Source: Lentisphaerae bacterium WC36 (GTDB lineage: Bacteria > Verrucomicrobiota > Lentisphaeria > Victivallales > SZUA-371). From it: a DNA stretch of 64,000 nucleotides. Both the position numbers and the translations under genes were made by a program. The stretch lies in contig CP085689.1 in NCBI GenBank assembly GCA_020683205.1, positions 310,001 to 374,000 of the forward strand, given 5' to 3'. How positions within the stretch are numbered: position 1 is the stretch's first letter; each line of letters begins with the position of its first letter. This document shows, in pieces, positions 45,338-54,743 of the stretch. A model generated the notes under the pieces. That model searched no databases and had not been told where the DNA came from. It saw only the letters and a list, made by a program, of their open reading frames with translations.

Positions 45338-46309
45338 ATGAAAAAAAAAGTTGCTTTTTTTAACAATGACGCAAAAATAAATTTACCAAAAGTATTTGGA
45401 GATAAAGGTGTCGCTAAAATCCATGAATTATGTGATGTTTATGATGAAGTTGTTTCTAATGATAATTTTGCAGAACATATTGATAAAATCCAAGATGTTG
45501 AGGTTATTTTTTCAACATGGGGTATGCCTGTATTTGCTCAAGAAGAAGCTGATAGACTGCCGAATTTAAAGTTGATTTTATATGCTGCTGGCGCAACTCG
45601 TGATTTTAGATTTCCATTTGTGAATAATGGTGTGACTGTTTGTAGCGCTACGGCAGCAAATGCAATTCCAGTAGCAGAGTATTGTGTAAGTCAAATTGTG
45701 TTAGCCGCAACTGGGTTCTTTAAAAATATTATTGACTGTCGTGACTCAAGGAAAATGCATAGTCATACAGCGCATATTGGTCGTGGTTGCTATGGCGCAA
45801 GAGTGGCCTTGTTAGGAAATGGTACAATTTCTCAATTAGTGCATGGTATGCTTGAAAAAGATTACTGTCTTGATGTTGTGGTAATTCCATCCCGTCCAGA
45901 ACAGCGCACTATGTCTTTGGAAGAAGCATTTGCTACATCATATGTTGTTAGTAATCATTTTCCTGATCGTGATGATAATGTACATGTTTTTAACAAGGAA
46001 CTGTTTGAGTCAATCCCTGAAAATGGAACGTTTATTAATACGGGGCGTGGTCGTCAGGTAAATGAAGACGATTTAATTGAGGTTTGTAAAAAACGTCAAG
46101 ATTTGATTGCATTACTTGATGTGCAGCATCCTGAACCGCCTGTTGAAGGCTCTGAGTTATATTCATTAGATAATATTTACTTGACCTCACATATTGCTGG
46201 CTCTAAAAATGATGAAACTTGTCGTATGGCTGATTATATGATTGAAGAATTTATTCGTTGGGAAAATGGCGAAGAATTGAAGTATGTTGTTGCTCCAGAT
46301 CAGCTCTAA
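45338..46309 (+). CDS. D-isomer-specific 2-hydroxyacid dehydrogenase family protein
   Basis: A 323-residue NAD-dependent dehydrogenase. The nucleotide-binding turn is GNGTISQLVHG; catalytic Arg is in INTGRGRQVNEDDL, Glu in DVQHPEPP and His in TSHIAGS. The segment between 185 and 225 is shorter than in classical D-lactate or glycerate enzymes. Substrate unknown; such proteins are often found beside sugar and sugar-acid catabolic genes. GAGGAG lies before the ATG. Monocistronic, with a terminator after it. Confidence 0.87.
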   Translation: MKKKVAFFNNDAKINLPKVFGDKGVAKIHELCDVYDEVVSNDNFAEHIDKIQDVEVIFSTWGMPVFAQEEADRLPNLKLILYAAGATRDFRFPFVNNGVTVCSATAANAIPVAEYCVSQIVLAATGFFKNIIDCRDSRKMHSHTAHIGRGCYGARVALLGNGTISQLVHGMLEKDYCLDVVVIPSRPEQRTMSLEEAFATSYVVSNHFPDRDDNVHVFNKELFESIPENGTFINTGRGRQVNEDDLIEVCKKRQDLIALLDVQHPEPPVEGSELYSLDNIYLTSHIAGSKNDETCRMADYMIEEFIRWENGEELKYVVAPDQL

Positions 46310-46330
46310 AAACTGATTTTATAATAAAAA

Positions 46331-46367
46331 AATACTGTAAGAGATTAATTTTCTTACAGTATTTTTT
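46331..46367. terminator. Bidirectional terminator after the hydroxyacid dehydrogenase
   Basis: AATACTGTAAGA (46331-46342) and TCTTACAGTATT (46352-46363) form a 12-bp stem with a 9-base loop, with A runs on the left and seven T on the right. It serves the dehydrogenase gene and the convergent BI-1 gene. Confidence 0.88.
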
Positions 46368-46390
46368 TGCTATATTTTTTGAAATGAAAA

Positions 46391-47119
46391 TTAATCTCTG
46401 CGACCGCCGCCTCCAAAAATTCTTAAAAACAAGATAAATAAGTTAATAAAGTCTAAGTATAAAGATAAAGCGCCTAAAATTGCAATTTTTTTAGATTCCT
46501 CATCATTTGGGTCACATACCGCAGAAAGTTCTTTGATTTTTTGAGTGTCCCAAGCTGTTAAACCAATAAATACAAAAACCATAAGGTAGGTTATTAACCA
46601 ATAAGCCATTGGCGAACGGAAGAATAAATTTAGCAAAGAGGCAATAATTAACCCTATTAGCGCCATAATGCAAAAAGATCCAACACTTGATAAATCTTTT
46701 TTGGTAATATAACCATAAACGCTAGTTGCTAAAAAGGTTCCTCCACTTGCAATGAAAGCAGGTAAGATAGCGTCTTGCGCATACATGCTCACAATAACTC
46801 CTAATGTTATTCCGCTAAGAACCGAATATACTCCAAATAGGGCTCCAGCCACAGCTGCGGTCATTTTATCAATTAACCATGATAAACCAATAACTAAACC
46901 AATTTCAATAAGTGCTAGTGCAAGATAAGATTGATGTGCTCGTTGTAGTAAAGCTTCATCTCTTAAAACTAAAAAAGCGCTGATTGCTGATAGGGCTAGT
47001 GCTCCGGTCATCCATAGATAAACTTTATTCATTAACGTTAAACTTGATTGACGGCTTGCTATTACAGAGCTTTCATTGCCATAACTGTAATAATCACCAT
47101 CATATTTTCCTCGTCTCAT
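46391..47119 (-). CDS. Bax inhibitor-1/YccA-family membrane protein
   Basis: A 242-residue integral membrane protein with seven predicted helices. The family's C-terminal features are kept: FIGLTAWDTQKIKEL (conserved Asp), then ALSLYLDFINLFILFLRIFG, the usual end of YccA/YbhL proteins. These may leak Ca2+ or protons or interact with FtsH. AAGGAG precedes the ATG. It is 24 bases downstream of the Rrf2 regulator, so probably in the same operon. Confidence 0.93.
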   Translation of the reverse strand: MRRGKYDGDYYSYGNESSVIASRQSSLTLMNKVYLWMTGALALSAISAFLVLRDEALLQRAHQSYLALALIEIGLVIGLSWLIDKMTAAVAGALFGVYSVLSGITLGVIVSMYAQDAILPAFIASGGTFLATSVYGYITKKDLSSVGSFCIMALIGLIIASLLNLFFRSPMAYWLITYLMVFVFIGLTAWDTQKIKELSAVCDPNDEESKKIAILGALSLYLDFINLFILFLRIFGGGGRRD

Positions 47120-47143
47120 AAAAAAAACTCCTTTAATATAATT

Positions 47144-47602
47144 TTATAGTGTTCTTACTACATTATTTGTTTGAAGTAATTTTTCAAGTTTTTTTTCATG
47201 TTTATTGGCTAAACTTTCGATAGTTATTCCCGATAAATAATTAGTAATTACATTCTCTAGCCCATTCCACACTTTATAGGTTGAACAATATTTTTTGTGT
47301 GAGCATTCAGTTATTTTTTCCTCAAGGCACTTTAGTAGTGACCTATCTCGTTCTAAGAGAGTGAAAATATCGTGAACTGTTGCTTTATATGCGTCTGGTT
47401 TGAGGGCATAGCCACCCTTTGCTCCGCGAAAAACATTCAGTAAGTTTGCATTTTTTAGTAATCTGATAATTTGCTCGGTATATTTAATAGTAATACCTTC
47501 ATGTTCAGAAATAACTTTAACACTAATTGGTTGGTCCTGCTCTTGAAGTGCTAAAAATATCATTATTCTTAGTCCATATCGAGTGCGAGTCGAAATCTTC
47601 AT
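47144..47602 (-). CDS. Rrf2-family transcriptional regulator with Cys cluster
   Basis: A 152-residue Rrf2 protein. The winged helix is typical (MKISTRTRYGLRIMIFLALQ, ISVKVISEHEGI, LLKNANLLNVFRGAKGGY). Three Cys in LLKCLEEKITECSHKKYC give C-x7-C-x5-C, near the C-x5-C-x5-C [2Fe-2S] site of IscR, so iron-sulfur, redox or NO sensing is likely. AAGGAG precedes the ATG. It probably controls its own operon with BI-1, and the long upstream region (47603-48174) may contain its operator. Confidence 0.88.
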   Translation of the reverse strand: MKISTRTRYGLRIMIFLALQEQDQPISVKVISEHEGITIKYTEQIIRLLKNANLLNVFRGAKGGYALKPDAYKATVHDIFTLLERDRSLLKCLEEKITECSHKKYCSTYKVWNGLENVITNYLSGITIESLANKHEKKLEKLLQTNNVVRTL

Positions 47603-48174
47603 TTTTTTTATTCTCCTTAAATCTGCAAACTTTCATATACTAAACTTCCATCCAAAGTATGTAGTAATTTGAATTTGTCAATATTTGTTTTTTTTAATTC
47701 AGTCTAATTATTTTCTTTAATATTAATAACTTGAAAAAATAATTAGAAGTAGGTATTTAATACAGGGAATTTCTGAAAATACCCTTTCATTTTATTTAAA
47801 TGATTTTGTAAAATTTACGTATATCACTGCTACGTAAAAATTAAAAACAATTTTTCAAAATGGTAAAAAATGCGATTTTTTATTATAAAAAATTCTTTCT
47901 AGAAGAGCCCTGTAAATTTAAAAAGCAGGACTTAACAAAATTATTAAATACGCTATAGTTTTTTATAATAGCAAAAAATCAAACACATTGCAAACTTTTT
48001 ATGTAATATTTAAGGCTAATAATTTGTTATATTAGAAAAATAAGAGTAAATAAGAACTAATATCCAAAAAGATACTCTTTAATAGTAGGTATTGTTGATT
48101 GTATAGTAAAAGCATGTTAAACTCAAAATAAAATATGATCTTAACATGCAAATAAATGTTTTTCAATTAAATTG
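47603..48174. other. Intergenic region between tonB and the Rrf2 gene
   Basis: 572 bases with no gene. Contains the terminator of the tonB operon (48112-48149), a short CCCTG/CAGG hairpin around 47914-47933 and the upstream region of the Rrf2 gene. No promoter or operator stands out. Confidence 0.4.
48112..48149 (-). terminator. Terminator after tonB
   Basis: GCATGTTAA (48112-48120) pairs with TTAACATGC (48141-48149), perfect over 9 bp with a 20-base loop, followed on the minus strand by TTTTA. The loop is long and the T run short. Confidence 0.55.
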
Positions 48175-49083
48175 TTAGTTTTCGAGAGTATTGCTAATAT
48201 TAAACTTAAATGTTTCGGTTCTGCGTGTTGGGGTACCTTTTGGCAATAATGAGCCATATAATTGATTTAAGGCTACAGTTACAGAATTATCCATAAAAAT
48301 ATTGCCAGATTTTTTTAAAATGCGCACTCCAATAACCTTACCTGCTCCTGAGACTCTAACTTCGACCAAAACGCGCCATTTGCGATAATTGACTTGTTGT
48401 TGGTTCGGAGCATTCCACTTGCTTTCTAGGCGAAATGCTAAAGCTTTAATGTAAGCCACTTTTTGTGCGCCTGTTCCTCCTTTGTTTCCATCAGTACGTC
48501 CAGGCGGTTTATATGGATCGCCTTTACCACCTTTTTTTCCTGGATTAACGACTTGTTTAGTTGCGTTTTTAGGAGGCTTTGTTGGAATTATTTTTTTAGC
48601 CTCATTTTTTTTCCTCTTATTTTTGGGAGGTTTCGGTGGCTTTGGCTTTATTTTTAAAGTTGGTTGATCAAACATTGCTTGCTCAACAGCTTGAGGTTGT
48701 AAATTATCAGGTACTTCTACAGGTACAACAGGAGTTATTTCAGTTGTTGGTTCATCTGGAGTAATTTCTTCAACTGGATCGGTAGTTTCTTCTGTCATTG
48801 ATTCACTGGCTGCGCTAAAATCATTATTTTCTGAAGCATAGGCAGCAAAATCAGTTAGTTCAACTGTGACAAAATTTTCTTTCGGTTTGAATAAATCTTT
48901 CAAAAAACCTTCTAAGGCAAAATAGCTAATAAAGACAACATGAAATGCTACAACAATTCCAATTACCCATTGTATAAATTTTCTATCTAATTCATAAGGA
49001 GCTGATTGTATATTATAACTAGCGTGGTTAATTGCATTGTAGTCAAAATTTCCTGCCGAGTTTTCTTTTCGCCTAAAAAACAT
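48175..49083 (-). CDS. tonB: TonB-family energy transducer
   Basis: A 302-residue TonB. After a cytoplasmic N-terminus comes one membrane helix (about 38-58, FIQWVIGIVVAFHVVFISYF), then an acidic Pro/Thr-rich span (about 80-145), a Lys/Pro-rich stretch (KPKPPKPPKNKRKK) and the TonB C-terminal domain (AFRLESKWNAPN, RVLVEVRVSGAGKVIGVRIL, DNSVTVALNQL). It transmits inner-membrane proton-motive force to outer-membrane receptors, alongside ExbB/ExbD. It follows exbD with no gap. The C-terminal motif resembles TolA/TonB hybrids, so TolA is possible. Confidence 0.85.
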   Translation of the reverse strand: MFFRRKENSAGNFDYNAINHASYNIQSAPYELDRKFIQWVIGIVVAFHVVFISYFALEGFLKDLFKPKENFVTVELTDFAAYASENNDFSAASESMTEETTDPVEEITPDEPTTEITPVVPVEVPDNLQPQAVEQAMFDQPTLKIKPKPPKPPKNKRKKNEAKKIIPTKPPKNATKQVVNPGKKGGKGDPYKPPGRTDGNKGGTGAQKVAYIKALAFRLESKWNAPNQQQVNYRKWRVLVEVRVSGAGKVIGVRILKKSGNIFMDNSVTVALNQLYGSLLPKGTPTRRTETFKFNISNTLEN

Positions 49084-49494
49084 CTATTTATCCTCTGCTT
49101 GAGTTACTAAGTTAATAGTTTTGAAACCATTGTTTTTAGCGACTTTAAGTAAGCCAATAACTTCTCCATATTGACGTTGGTGGTCGCCACGTACCATAAT
49201 TTTTGCTTGTGGGTTCGCTGCAAAAAGAGCCGCAAGTTCGTTGTTAAGCTGGTTTAGTGATACTGTTGTTTCATTGTATAAATAACGTCCATCTTTAGTT
49301 ATTGAGATATTAAACATTTTTTCTTCTGGAAGTTTTTTCCCAGTAAATTGTGGAGTCGAAACATCAATGGAGTATTCCAGTAGGGGGGTTGTTATCATAA
49401 AAATAATCAACAACAGAAACGTTAAGTCAATTAATGGTGTCATATTGATTTCATCAATTGAGTTAAGTTGAGTTCTACGTCGAGCCTTTCTCAT
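49084..49494 (-). CDS. exbD: ExbD/TolR-family proton channel subunit
   Basis: A 136-residue protein: basic N-terminus (MRKARRRTQLNSIDEINMTPLID), one TM helix with the critical Asp (LIDLTFLLLIIFMITTP), then a periplasmic domain ending in LLKVAKNNGFKTINLVTQA. The Asp in LID is the proton-carrying residue. AGGAG precedes the ATG. Middle gene of exbB-exbD-tonB; adjacent to tonB with no spacer. Confidence 0.92.
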   Translation of the reverse strand: MRKARRRTQLNSIDEINMTPLIDLTFLLLIIFMITTPLLEYSIDVSTPQFTGKKLPEEKMFNISITKDGRYLYNETTVSLNQLNNELAALFAANPQAKIMVRGDHQRQYGEVIGLLKVAKNNGFKTINLVTQAEDK

Positions 49495-49508
49495 GTTTTA
49501 GCTTCTCC

Positions 49509-50252
49509 TTAATCACGACAACGAAGTTGATCTAATTTAATTTTCGCAATGAATTCTTCCACAAAGTTATCCATATAAACAGTTAGTTTTCTAATGCTTG
49601 ATGTTAGTAGATTGTATCCTACAAGTGATGGAATTGCAACCACTAATGCTACAACCGTCGTTAAAAGAGCGCCACTCACACCAGGTGCAAGCCCACCAAT
49701 ATCTGGTTTGCCACTAGCAGCAATACTTGTAAACGCCAACATTACTCCATAAACTGTACCGAAAAGACCAAGAAATGGGCTCACACTTACAGCTGTTGCC
49801 AACCAGCCAATTCCACCTTCTAACTTTAATATTTGTTGTGAAACTTCTTGTTCTAAGGAAGAGCTAATAGCATCTAATTCAACAGGTGATAGAGGTTTTT
49901 TGATAGGGAAATTAGGAGAACCATAATACATCGCTTGTTCGGCATCTAGGTTGCAAAAATCCATGACTTTTGCAGCTCCCTCGGTATAAACATCAGATAA
50001 TGGACTCTCAACATGATTTGGATCAGCAATAATAGCCAATGCATACTTTTTGGTACGAAATTTTTCTAAAAATAGTTCAGAATCTTTTTTCGCACGATGT
50101 AAACTAAATCCTTTAATAAACATGTAGCTCCAGATGCAAACTGAACTAAGAATTAAAATCAATACAATTAATTTTCCTACGCTATCACTATTGCTGTATG
50201 CATAGCTTACTCCGCCAGCTGCTAAAAATGTCGAGAAATTAGTTAATAACAT
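49509..50252 (-). CDS. exbB: ExbB/TolQ/MotA-family proton channel subunit
   Basis: A 247-residue protein with three TM helices: about 25-45 (LIVLILILSSVCIWSYMFI), 150-172 and 190-212. The family's long cytoplasmic loop and the signature GLFGTVYGVMLAF, then APGVSGALLTTVVALVVAIPS, are present. ExbB pentamers surround the ExbD dimer to use the proton gradient. AGAGGT is upstream of the ATG. It is the first gene of the exbB-exbD-tonB operon. Confidence 0.94.
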   Translation of the reverse strand: MLLTNFSTFLAAGGVSYAYSNSDSVGKLIVLILILSSVCIWSYMFIKGFSLHRAKKDSELFLEKFRTKKYALAIIADPNHVESPLSDVYTEGAAKVMDFCNLDAEQAMYYGSPNFPIKKPLSPVELDAISSSLEQEVSQQILKLEGGIGWLATAVSVSPFLGLFGTVYGVMLAFTSIAASGKPDIGGLAPGVSGALLTTVVALVVAIPSLVGYNLLTSSIRKLTVYMDNFVEEFIAKIKLDQLRCRD

Positions 50253-50427
50253 GTTAAGATACCTCTAATATTTGATAAAAAAGTTGAAATTGTCCCTTGT
50301 TAGTTTTATAATAATAGAATCAATTAAATGATTTAGGGTATTATTTATAAAATTTAAGCTAAATGTTTTGTTAATAAATAACATAATTGCTTAAATGAAA
50401 ATTTAAAGTAAAATTGAGGATTATAAG

Positions 50428-51450
50428 ATGGATTTATTTCCAGTTTTAGGGATTGATATAGGTGGAACTAAAGTTGCGCTCTGTCTGGCAACCAGTGATG
50501 GGACAATTTTAGGTAAAAGTCGGGTTGACAATGTTGATCGAGATGCAAAAGAAGTTCTACCGCAAATTGTAACTGAAGCAAAAGCTCTTTTGAAGCAAAA
50601 TGAATTAACTACAGATGATTTAAAAGCAATTGGTATTTGTTCTCCAGCTCCACATGATTTAGAAAATGGAGTTATTCTAACACCTTTTAATATGCCTGGT
50701 TGGCGTAATGTGCCAATTAGAGACTTTCTAGAAAAAGCATTAGAAACTGAAGCTTTTATGGAAAATGATGCTAATGCTGGAGCTTTGGCTGAATGGTTTT
50801 TTGGTATAGGTAAAAAATGTAAAAATCTTCTTTATTTGACTATGAGTACTGGTGTTGGTGGAGGAGTCATTTTGAATGGACACTTAGTGCAGGGAACGAA
50901 CCATAATGCTGGTGAGGTTGGGCATATGGTTTTAGATATTGCTGAAGATGCACCAATTTGTTCATGTGGGCAACGTGGTTGTTTTGAAGCCTTTTCGGGT
51001 GGACGCGCAATTGCATTAAGAGTTCAAGAAGATATTAAACAAAATTATATTTCAACATTTATTATTGACCATGCTGATGGGGATATTGATTCAATTGATA
51101 TGATTGCTATTGAAAAAGCGGTTAAAGACCAAGATAAATATGCTGTAAAAATATGGAGCGAAATGAGTAAACGTAACGCTCAAGGTATTGGTTTATTAAT
51201 TAACGCTTTAAACCCTGAGATGGTGGTGTTAGGAACTTTAGCATGGGCTGCGGGTGATTTATTTATGAAGCCATTAATGGAACATATTGAAAAGTATACT
51301 TGGCCACAAATGCGTGAAACTTGTCAAGTCGTACCTAGCAAACTACGTCGTGAAATTGGTGAATACGCTGGAATTAGTGTGGCGTTAAATTTCTTATATG
51401 AGCGTGGCGAATTTGATCCATTTACAGATAGTGATTTTGTTGATGTTTAG
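50428..51450 (+). CDS. ROK-family sugar kinase (glucokinase-like)
   Basis: A 340-residue ROK protein. Phosphate-binding GIDIGGTKVALCLA, catalytic Asp in ENDANAGALAEW, TMSTGVGGGVILNG, and the zinc-binding consensus NHNAGEVGHMV ... CSCGQRGCFEAFSGG are present; no N-terminal helix-turn-helix, so it is a kinase rather than a repressor. Likely cytosolic glucose or N-acyl-hexosamine phosphorylation. Divergent from exbB over 175 bases; ends at an intrinsic terminator. Confidence 0.92.
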   Translation: MDLFPVLGIDIGGTKVALCLATSDGTILGKSRVDNVDRDAKEVLPQIVTEAKALLKQNELTTDDLKAIGICSPAPHDLENGVILTPFNMPGWRNVPIRDFLEKALETEAFMENDANAGALAEWFFGIGKKCKNLLYLTMSTGVGGGVILNGHLVQGTNHNAGEVGHMVLDIAEDAPICSCGQRGCFEAFSGGRAIALRVQEDIKQNYISTFIIDHADGDIDSIDMIAIEKAVKDQDKYAVKIWSEMSKRNAQGIGLLINALNPEMVVLGTLAWAAGDLFMKPLMEHIEKYTWPQMRETCQVVPSKLRREIGEYAGISVALNFLYERGEFDPFTDSDFVDV

Positions 51451-51467
51451 TGGATAATTTTGATATA

Positions 51468-51499
51468 AATAAGGGATTTGTAAATCCCTTATTTTTTAT
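51468..51499 (+). terminator. Intrinsic terminator after the ROK kinase
   Basis: AATAAGGGATTT (51468-51479) pairs with AAATCCCTTATT (51482-51493) and is followed by a T run. The two-base gap means the top pairs must open to form the loop. Confidence 0.85.
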
Positions 51500-51505
51500 T
51501 ATAGA

Positions 51506-51859
51506 CTATAATATTTCCGAACGAATTATTTTTTCATTTTCTAAGCTAATAATTAATAAATGCTCTAAAATTGAAGTTAATTCTTGCAATTTTTTTTGAT
51601 GAAGGTATTCTTGAGTTTCGTCAAAAGAATATTGTTCTTGGAGTTGTTTTAATTCTTTTTGTTGCAAAATAAAAGAATCTAAAATATTATTTTTGTTCAT
51701 CAATGCAGAAGTTATACTACTAATACAAATTTCATCGCGGGGAGTTTTAAGCAAAGAATTTCGTTGCTCTTTAAATAATCCAAGCAGATTCTCACAGTCA
51801 TCAATTGCATTTTGGATGCTGTCACAGTATTTTAAGTATATTTCTTGTTGCATTGTCAT
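51506..51859 (-). CDS. Small coiled-coil protein, last gene of the LysM/TPR operon
   Basis: A 117-residue, almost wholly helical protein (YLKYCDSIQNAIDDCENLL, NNILDSFILQQKELKQLQEQ, LQELTSILEHLLIISLENE) without signal peptide or membrane segment. Family not recognised; the size and helix layout resemble FlgN/FliT-type chaperones, but no flagellar genes are near. It starts 3 bases after the TPR stop codon, so it is translationally coupled and belongs to the same operon. Two ATGs are possible (51859 and 51853). Confidence 0.6.
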   Translation of the reverse strand: MTMQQEIYLKYCDSIQNAIDDCENLLGLFKEQRNSLLKTPRDEICISSITSALMNKNNILDSFILQQKELKQLQEQYSFDETQEYLHQKKLQELTSILEHLLIISLENEKIIRSEIL

Positions 51860-51862
51860 AAT

Positions 51863-54229
51863 CTATAATCCTAGTTCTTTTTTGATGCTGGCAATATCAT
51901 CTTTCGTTTGATTAAGGTTATTAATAATATCAACTTGATCCTGAACTATCTGGAGATATTTTTTTTGCAGTTCAGTTTTTTGTGGGATTTTTTTGATGTA
52001 CATTTTGCTATTCTTAAGAATAACATTAATGTCATTTTCACCATCTTCATTGATGATATCCCTTAAAGCCCAATATCCTGGCCAATAATCACTTCCATAT
52101 AAATTCATAATTCTCTCCAAAACCTTACTATACATTAAAGAATCATGTTTTTCTAATGCTAATTCTAACATAGCTTCATAAATGAGTCGAGAATAATTTT
52201 TCTTTTCCTCATTTGTGAAATTGTTCTTTGAGTTATTAATTAAGTCAAGTAACGCATTTGAATCATTGTAAAAATTTTCTAAGAATTTACGATATTTAAA
52301 GTCAAGTAGCAGTCTTTCAATATCAATTTTTAATTTTTGATTATCATCTTCTGTTTTTACCCAAGCAATATCATAACGACGCCTTGCTTCATAATATTGT
52401 TGCAACGCAGATGAAACTTTTGCCCAATCGATATAAATATCAGTGGCATAGTCTTTGTTTAAAAAGTCTAAAGAATATTGTTTTAATATTAAGTCGCTTT
52501 GATAATAGTCTCCTCTTTTAGCATAACATTGACCTATTTTTGCAACCGTTCTTAGCCAATTTTTATCACTGATTGCAATTTTTTGAGATTTTCCTTGCGT
52601 CGTTAATTGTTTTAATTCATCCAAATAAATTTTCTTAGCAGTATTAATTGCTTCAGAATAGAGGCCACATTTGTAATAGTTGTCAAGCAAAACGGCCATT
52701 ACTTCTTTATAGTTTTCTCCTTTGTTGACATTAGAAAAATATCGTAAACATCTACTAATAATTACTACTGGAGATAATTTTTGTTGCTTAGCTAAGTTAA
52801 TATCTAAAAATAGTACTTTTTCAGCAGTTTCATTGTCAGGGAAAGATTCAAGATAGAATTCATTTAAATATTTTTGAGATAGTTTGTAATTGGCAATGCG
52901 AAATGCACTTTGAGCAATAATAAAGTTGGTTTGAAACTTTATTTGCTGCCATTCGCGTGGCATTTGTGTTTTATATATTGAGATAATATCTTCAAGAGCT
53001 TTAATATATGCGTCTACTTTTTTTTCATTTTCGAGCATTTTGAAGAGAGGGTTATCATCTGACGCAAAGTCATTACTTAAATAAACTAAAGTTTTAAAGT
53101 TGTTTGGGTCATTTAGTAGCTCTTTTGCCATAGAGAATGCTCCATCCCAATCGCCCATATCTTTATAGTAATTATATAGCTTGATATAAGCACCTTTTGC
53201 TGAAGCTATACGACGATAATTTGTCAAAGCCCCATGCATGATGTTGATAGCTTGTTGAATATTGTTTTTTTCCTCTTCATGGATTGCAAGGGCAAAAAGA
53301 GCTTCAACTTTGTGACTATCATCAAAGGTACTATTTAAAATAGAGTTTACGGCTGAATAGCTATCAATTTCATCATTTGAGTTTAAGTTTATAGCAAACA
53401 AACCAACTTTTGCGCTGGCAAATTCATCTAGCGAAGAGTTTTTATCTGCTAAAATTTGTTTGTAAAGTTCTTCTCCTTGTTGACGGTTTTTTTCAGTTAA
53501 ATTTGCAACTTGTTCTTTGTTAAGTTTGCTATCACCTTCAAAAATTTGAGGTTTTTTGGCTGCAAATGCATAGATTTGTGCAGCTTTTCTTTTTGCTAAA
53601 ATTATGCAACTATTATTTTTATCGTTTGCTGCTGTTTCATAAAATTGTAATGCTGTGCGGTAATCTTTTAATGCAAAGTAACAATCACCAATGTAAATGT
53701 TTAGCATATCTTTTTCAAATTTACTAAGCCTAGAATGTTCATGAATAGAGGCGAAGTTTTCTAAGGCATCTGCATAATTTTCTGTTGCAATGTAAAGCTT
53801 TCCATAATAATAAAGTAATGCATTTTGAATCGATTGCATTTCAACATAGTCGTTTGCTTCTTTTAAGTAAAAAATTGCTTCGTTAAAAAGACGATTTCTT
53901 TCATCTTTTTTATAGCTTTTTTGTAATTTTTGAATTTTTACTTGTGCTAAAATGGTGTAAATTTCAAAAATTTGAGTACGATTTAACTTCTCTTTTGGTA
54001 ATTTTTGAATACTAGCTTCTATTTGTTCAATATCACCTGCTTGTAAGCGAGATTTTGCTGCATCGAAAACATGCTTAATTTTAACATTCTGGCGGAGTTG
54101 CTCTTTGATATTTTTTTCTTGCAATTCGTTGCGAGCCTTTTTTACTAGAATAAACGTAGCAACGGAACCAGAAAGTAGTGAAGTAATAATTAAAGCATTG
54201 CGTGCAAATTTATAATTAATTTTTTTCAT
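51863..54229 (-). CDS. Membrane-anchored TPR protein
   Basis: A 788-residue protein with one N-terminal TM helix (NALIITSLLSGSVATFILV, about 9-27) and a long helical-repeat body. TPR-like units are visible from about residue 75 to 520: FEIYTILAQVKIQKL, NALLYYYGKLYIATENYADAL, MLNIYIGDCYFALKDYRTALQFY, AKRKAAQIYAF, ALFALAIHEEEKNNIQQAINIM, LRTVAKIGQCYAKRGDYYQSDL, DWAKVSSALQQYYEARRRYD. The C-terminus is a coiled coil (QKKYLQIVQDQVDIINNLNQ). It is probably periplasmic, tethered in the inner membrane. AAGGA 10 bases before ATG 54229 decides the start; ATG 54250 lies upstream of this site. The start overlaps the receiver gene end. No enzymatic motif; a scaffold for an envelope machine is plausible. 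Confidence 0.7.
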   Translation of the reverse strand: MKKINYKFARNALIITSLLSGSVATFILVKKARNELQEKNIKEQLRQNVKIKHVFDAAKSRLQAGDIEQIEASIQKLPKEKLNRTQIFEIYTILAQVKIQKLQKSYKKDERNRLFNEAIFYLKEANDYVEMQSIQNALLYYYGKLYIATENYADALENFASIHEHSRLSKFEKDMLNIYIGDCYFALKDYRTALQFYETAANDKNNSCIILAKRKAAQIYAFAAKKPQIFEGDSKLNKEQVANLTEKNRQQGEELYKQILADKNSSLDEFASAKVGLFAINLNSNDEIDSYSAVNSILNSTFDDSHKVEALFALAIHEEEKNNIQQAINIMHGALTNYRRIASAKGAYIKLYNYYKDMGDWDGAFSMAKELLNDPNNFKTLVYLSNDFASDDNPLFKMLENEKKVDAYIKALEDIISIYKTQMPREWQQIKFQTNFIIAQSAFRIANYKLSQKYLNEFYLESFPDNETAEKVLFLDINLAKQQKLSPVVIISRCLRYFSNVNKGENYKEVMAVLLDNYYKCGLYSEAINTAKKIYLDELKQLTTQGKSQKIAISDKNWLRTVAKIGQCYAKRGDYYQSDLILKQYSLDFLNKDYATDIYIDWAKVSSALQQYYEARRRYDIAWVKTEDDNQKLKIDIERLLLDFKYRKFLENFYNDSNALLDLINNSKNNFTNEEKKNYSRLIYEAMLELALEKHDSLMYSKVLERIMNLYGSDYWPGYWALRDIINEDGENDINVILKNSKMYIKKIPQKTELQKKYLQIVQDQVDIINNLNQTKDDIASIKKELGL

Positions 54230-54734
54230 AATTACTTTGTCCTTGTTCATAAATTGCTAAATTTAATAAATTTTCACGCTCGGAATTGTTAATAAATCTT
54301 ATATAACAATTGTCCTCGAATTGGTTATTGCGTGGAATTAGGGCTACGATTTGATTTACTTGATCTACTAAATTTCCCATTGCAATGGGTTTTTGCAGAA
54401 TTTTAGTTATCTCATTTGAGTAATTAATTTTAACTTGTTCTTTATTCGACGTGCCATATGCGGAGAGGTAAACAATTGGTATTGAATTATTGATACTTCG
54501 AGAATTTGGTTCTTTTATAAAAGGAATTAAATCTATACCTTTTCCGTCTGGAAGATCTCCATCTAAAATTAGTAAATCAATATGACTAGAACATAAAATA
54601 TTTCGCGCTGTCAATAGTGTCATAGCTTGTGAAATATTATAGCCATGTTCTTTTAAACTGTCAGAATAATTCATTGACAATAATGGCTCATCTTCAACAA
54701 TTAAAATATGATAATTTGCAGGATTTTTTTTCAT
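54216..54734 (-). CDS. Single-domain response regulator (receiver)
   Basis: A 172-residue protein with one receiver domain: acidic pair in ILIVEDEPLLSM, phospho-acceptor Asp in LLILDGDLPDGKG, Thr/Ser position in VYLSAYG and Lys in ILQKPI. The C-terminal 40 residues (RFINNSERENLLNLAI... ) form no known output domain. No kinase gene is present in view. It lies between LysM and TPR genes in an envelope-protein operon whose promoter is of sigma-54 type; it may act by protein-protein contact or be an orphan phosphorelay node. It begins 9 bases after the LysM gene. Confidence 0.85.
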   Translation of the reverse strand: MKKNPANYHILIVEDEPLLSMNYSDSLKEHGYNISQAMTLLTARNILCSSHIDLLILDGDLPDGKGIDLIPFIKEPNSRSINNSIPIVYLSAYGTSNKEQVKINYSNEITKILQKPIAMGNLVDQVNQIVALIPRNNQFEDNCYIRFINNSERENLLNLAIYEQGQSNYEKN

Positions 54735-54743
54735 TTCTGGTAC

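Noticed and set aside
47900-47935. Similarity of CCTGTAAATTTAAAAAG here to CCTGTAAGTTTAAAAAG near 62812
   Set aside because: Sixteen of 17 AT-rich bases match but the flanks do not align; probably chance.
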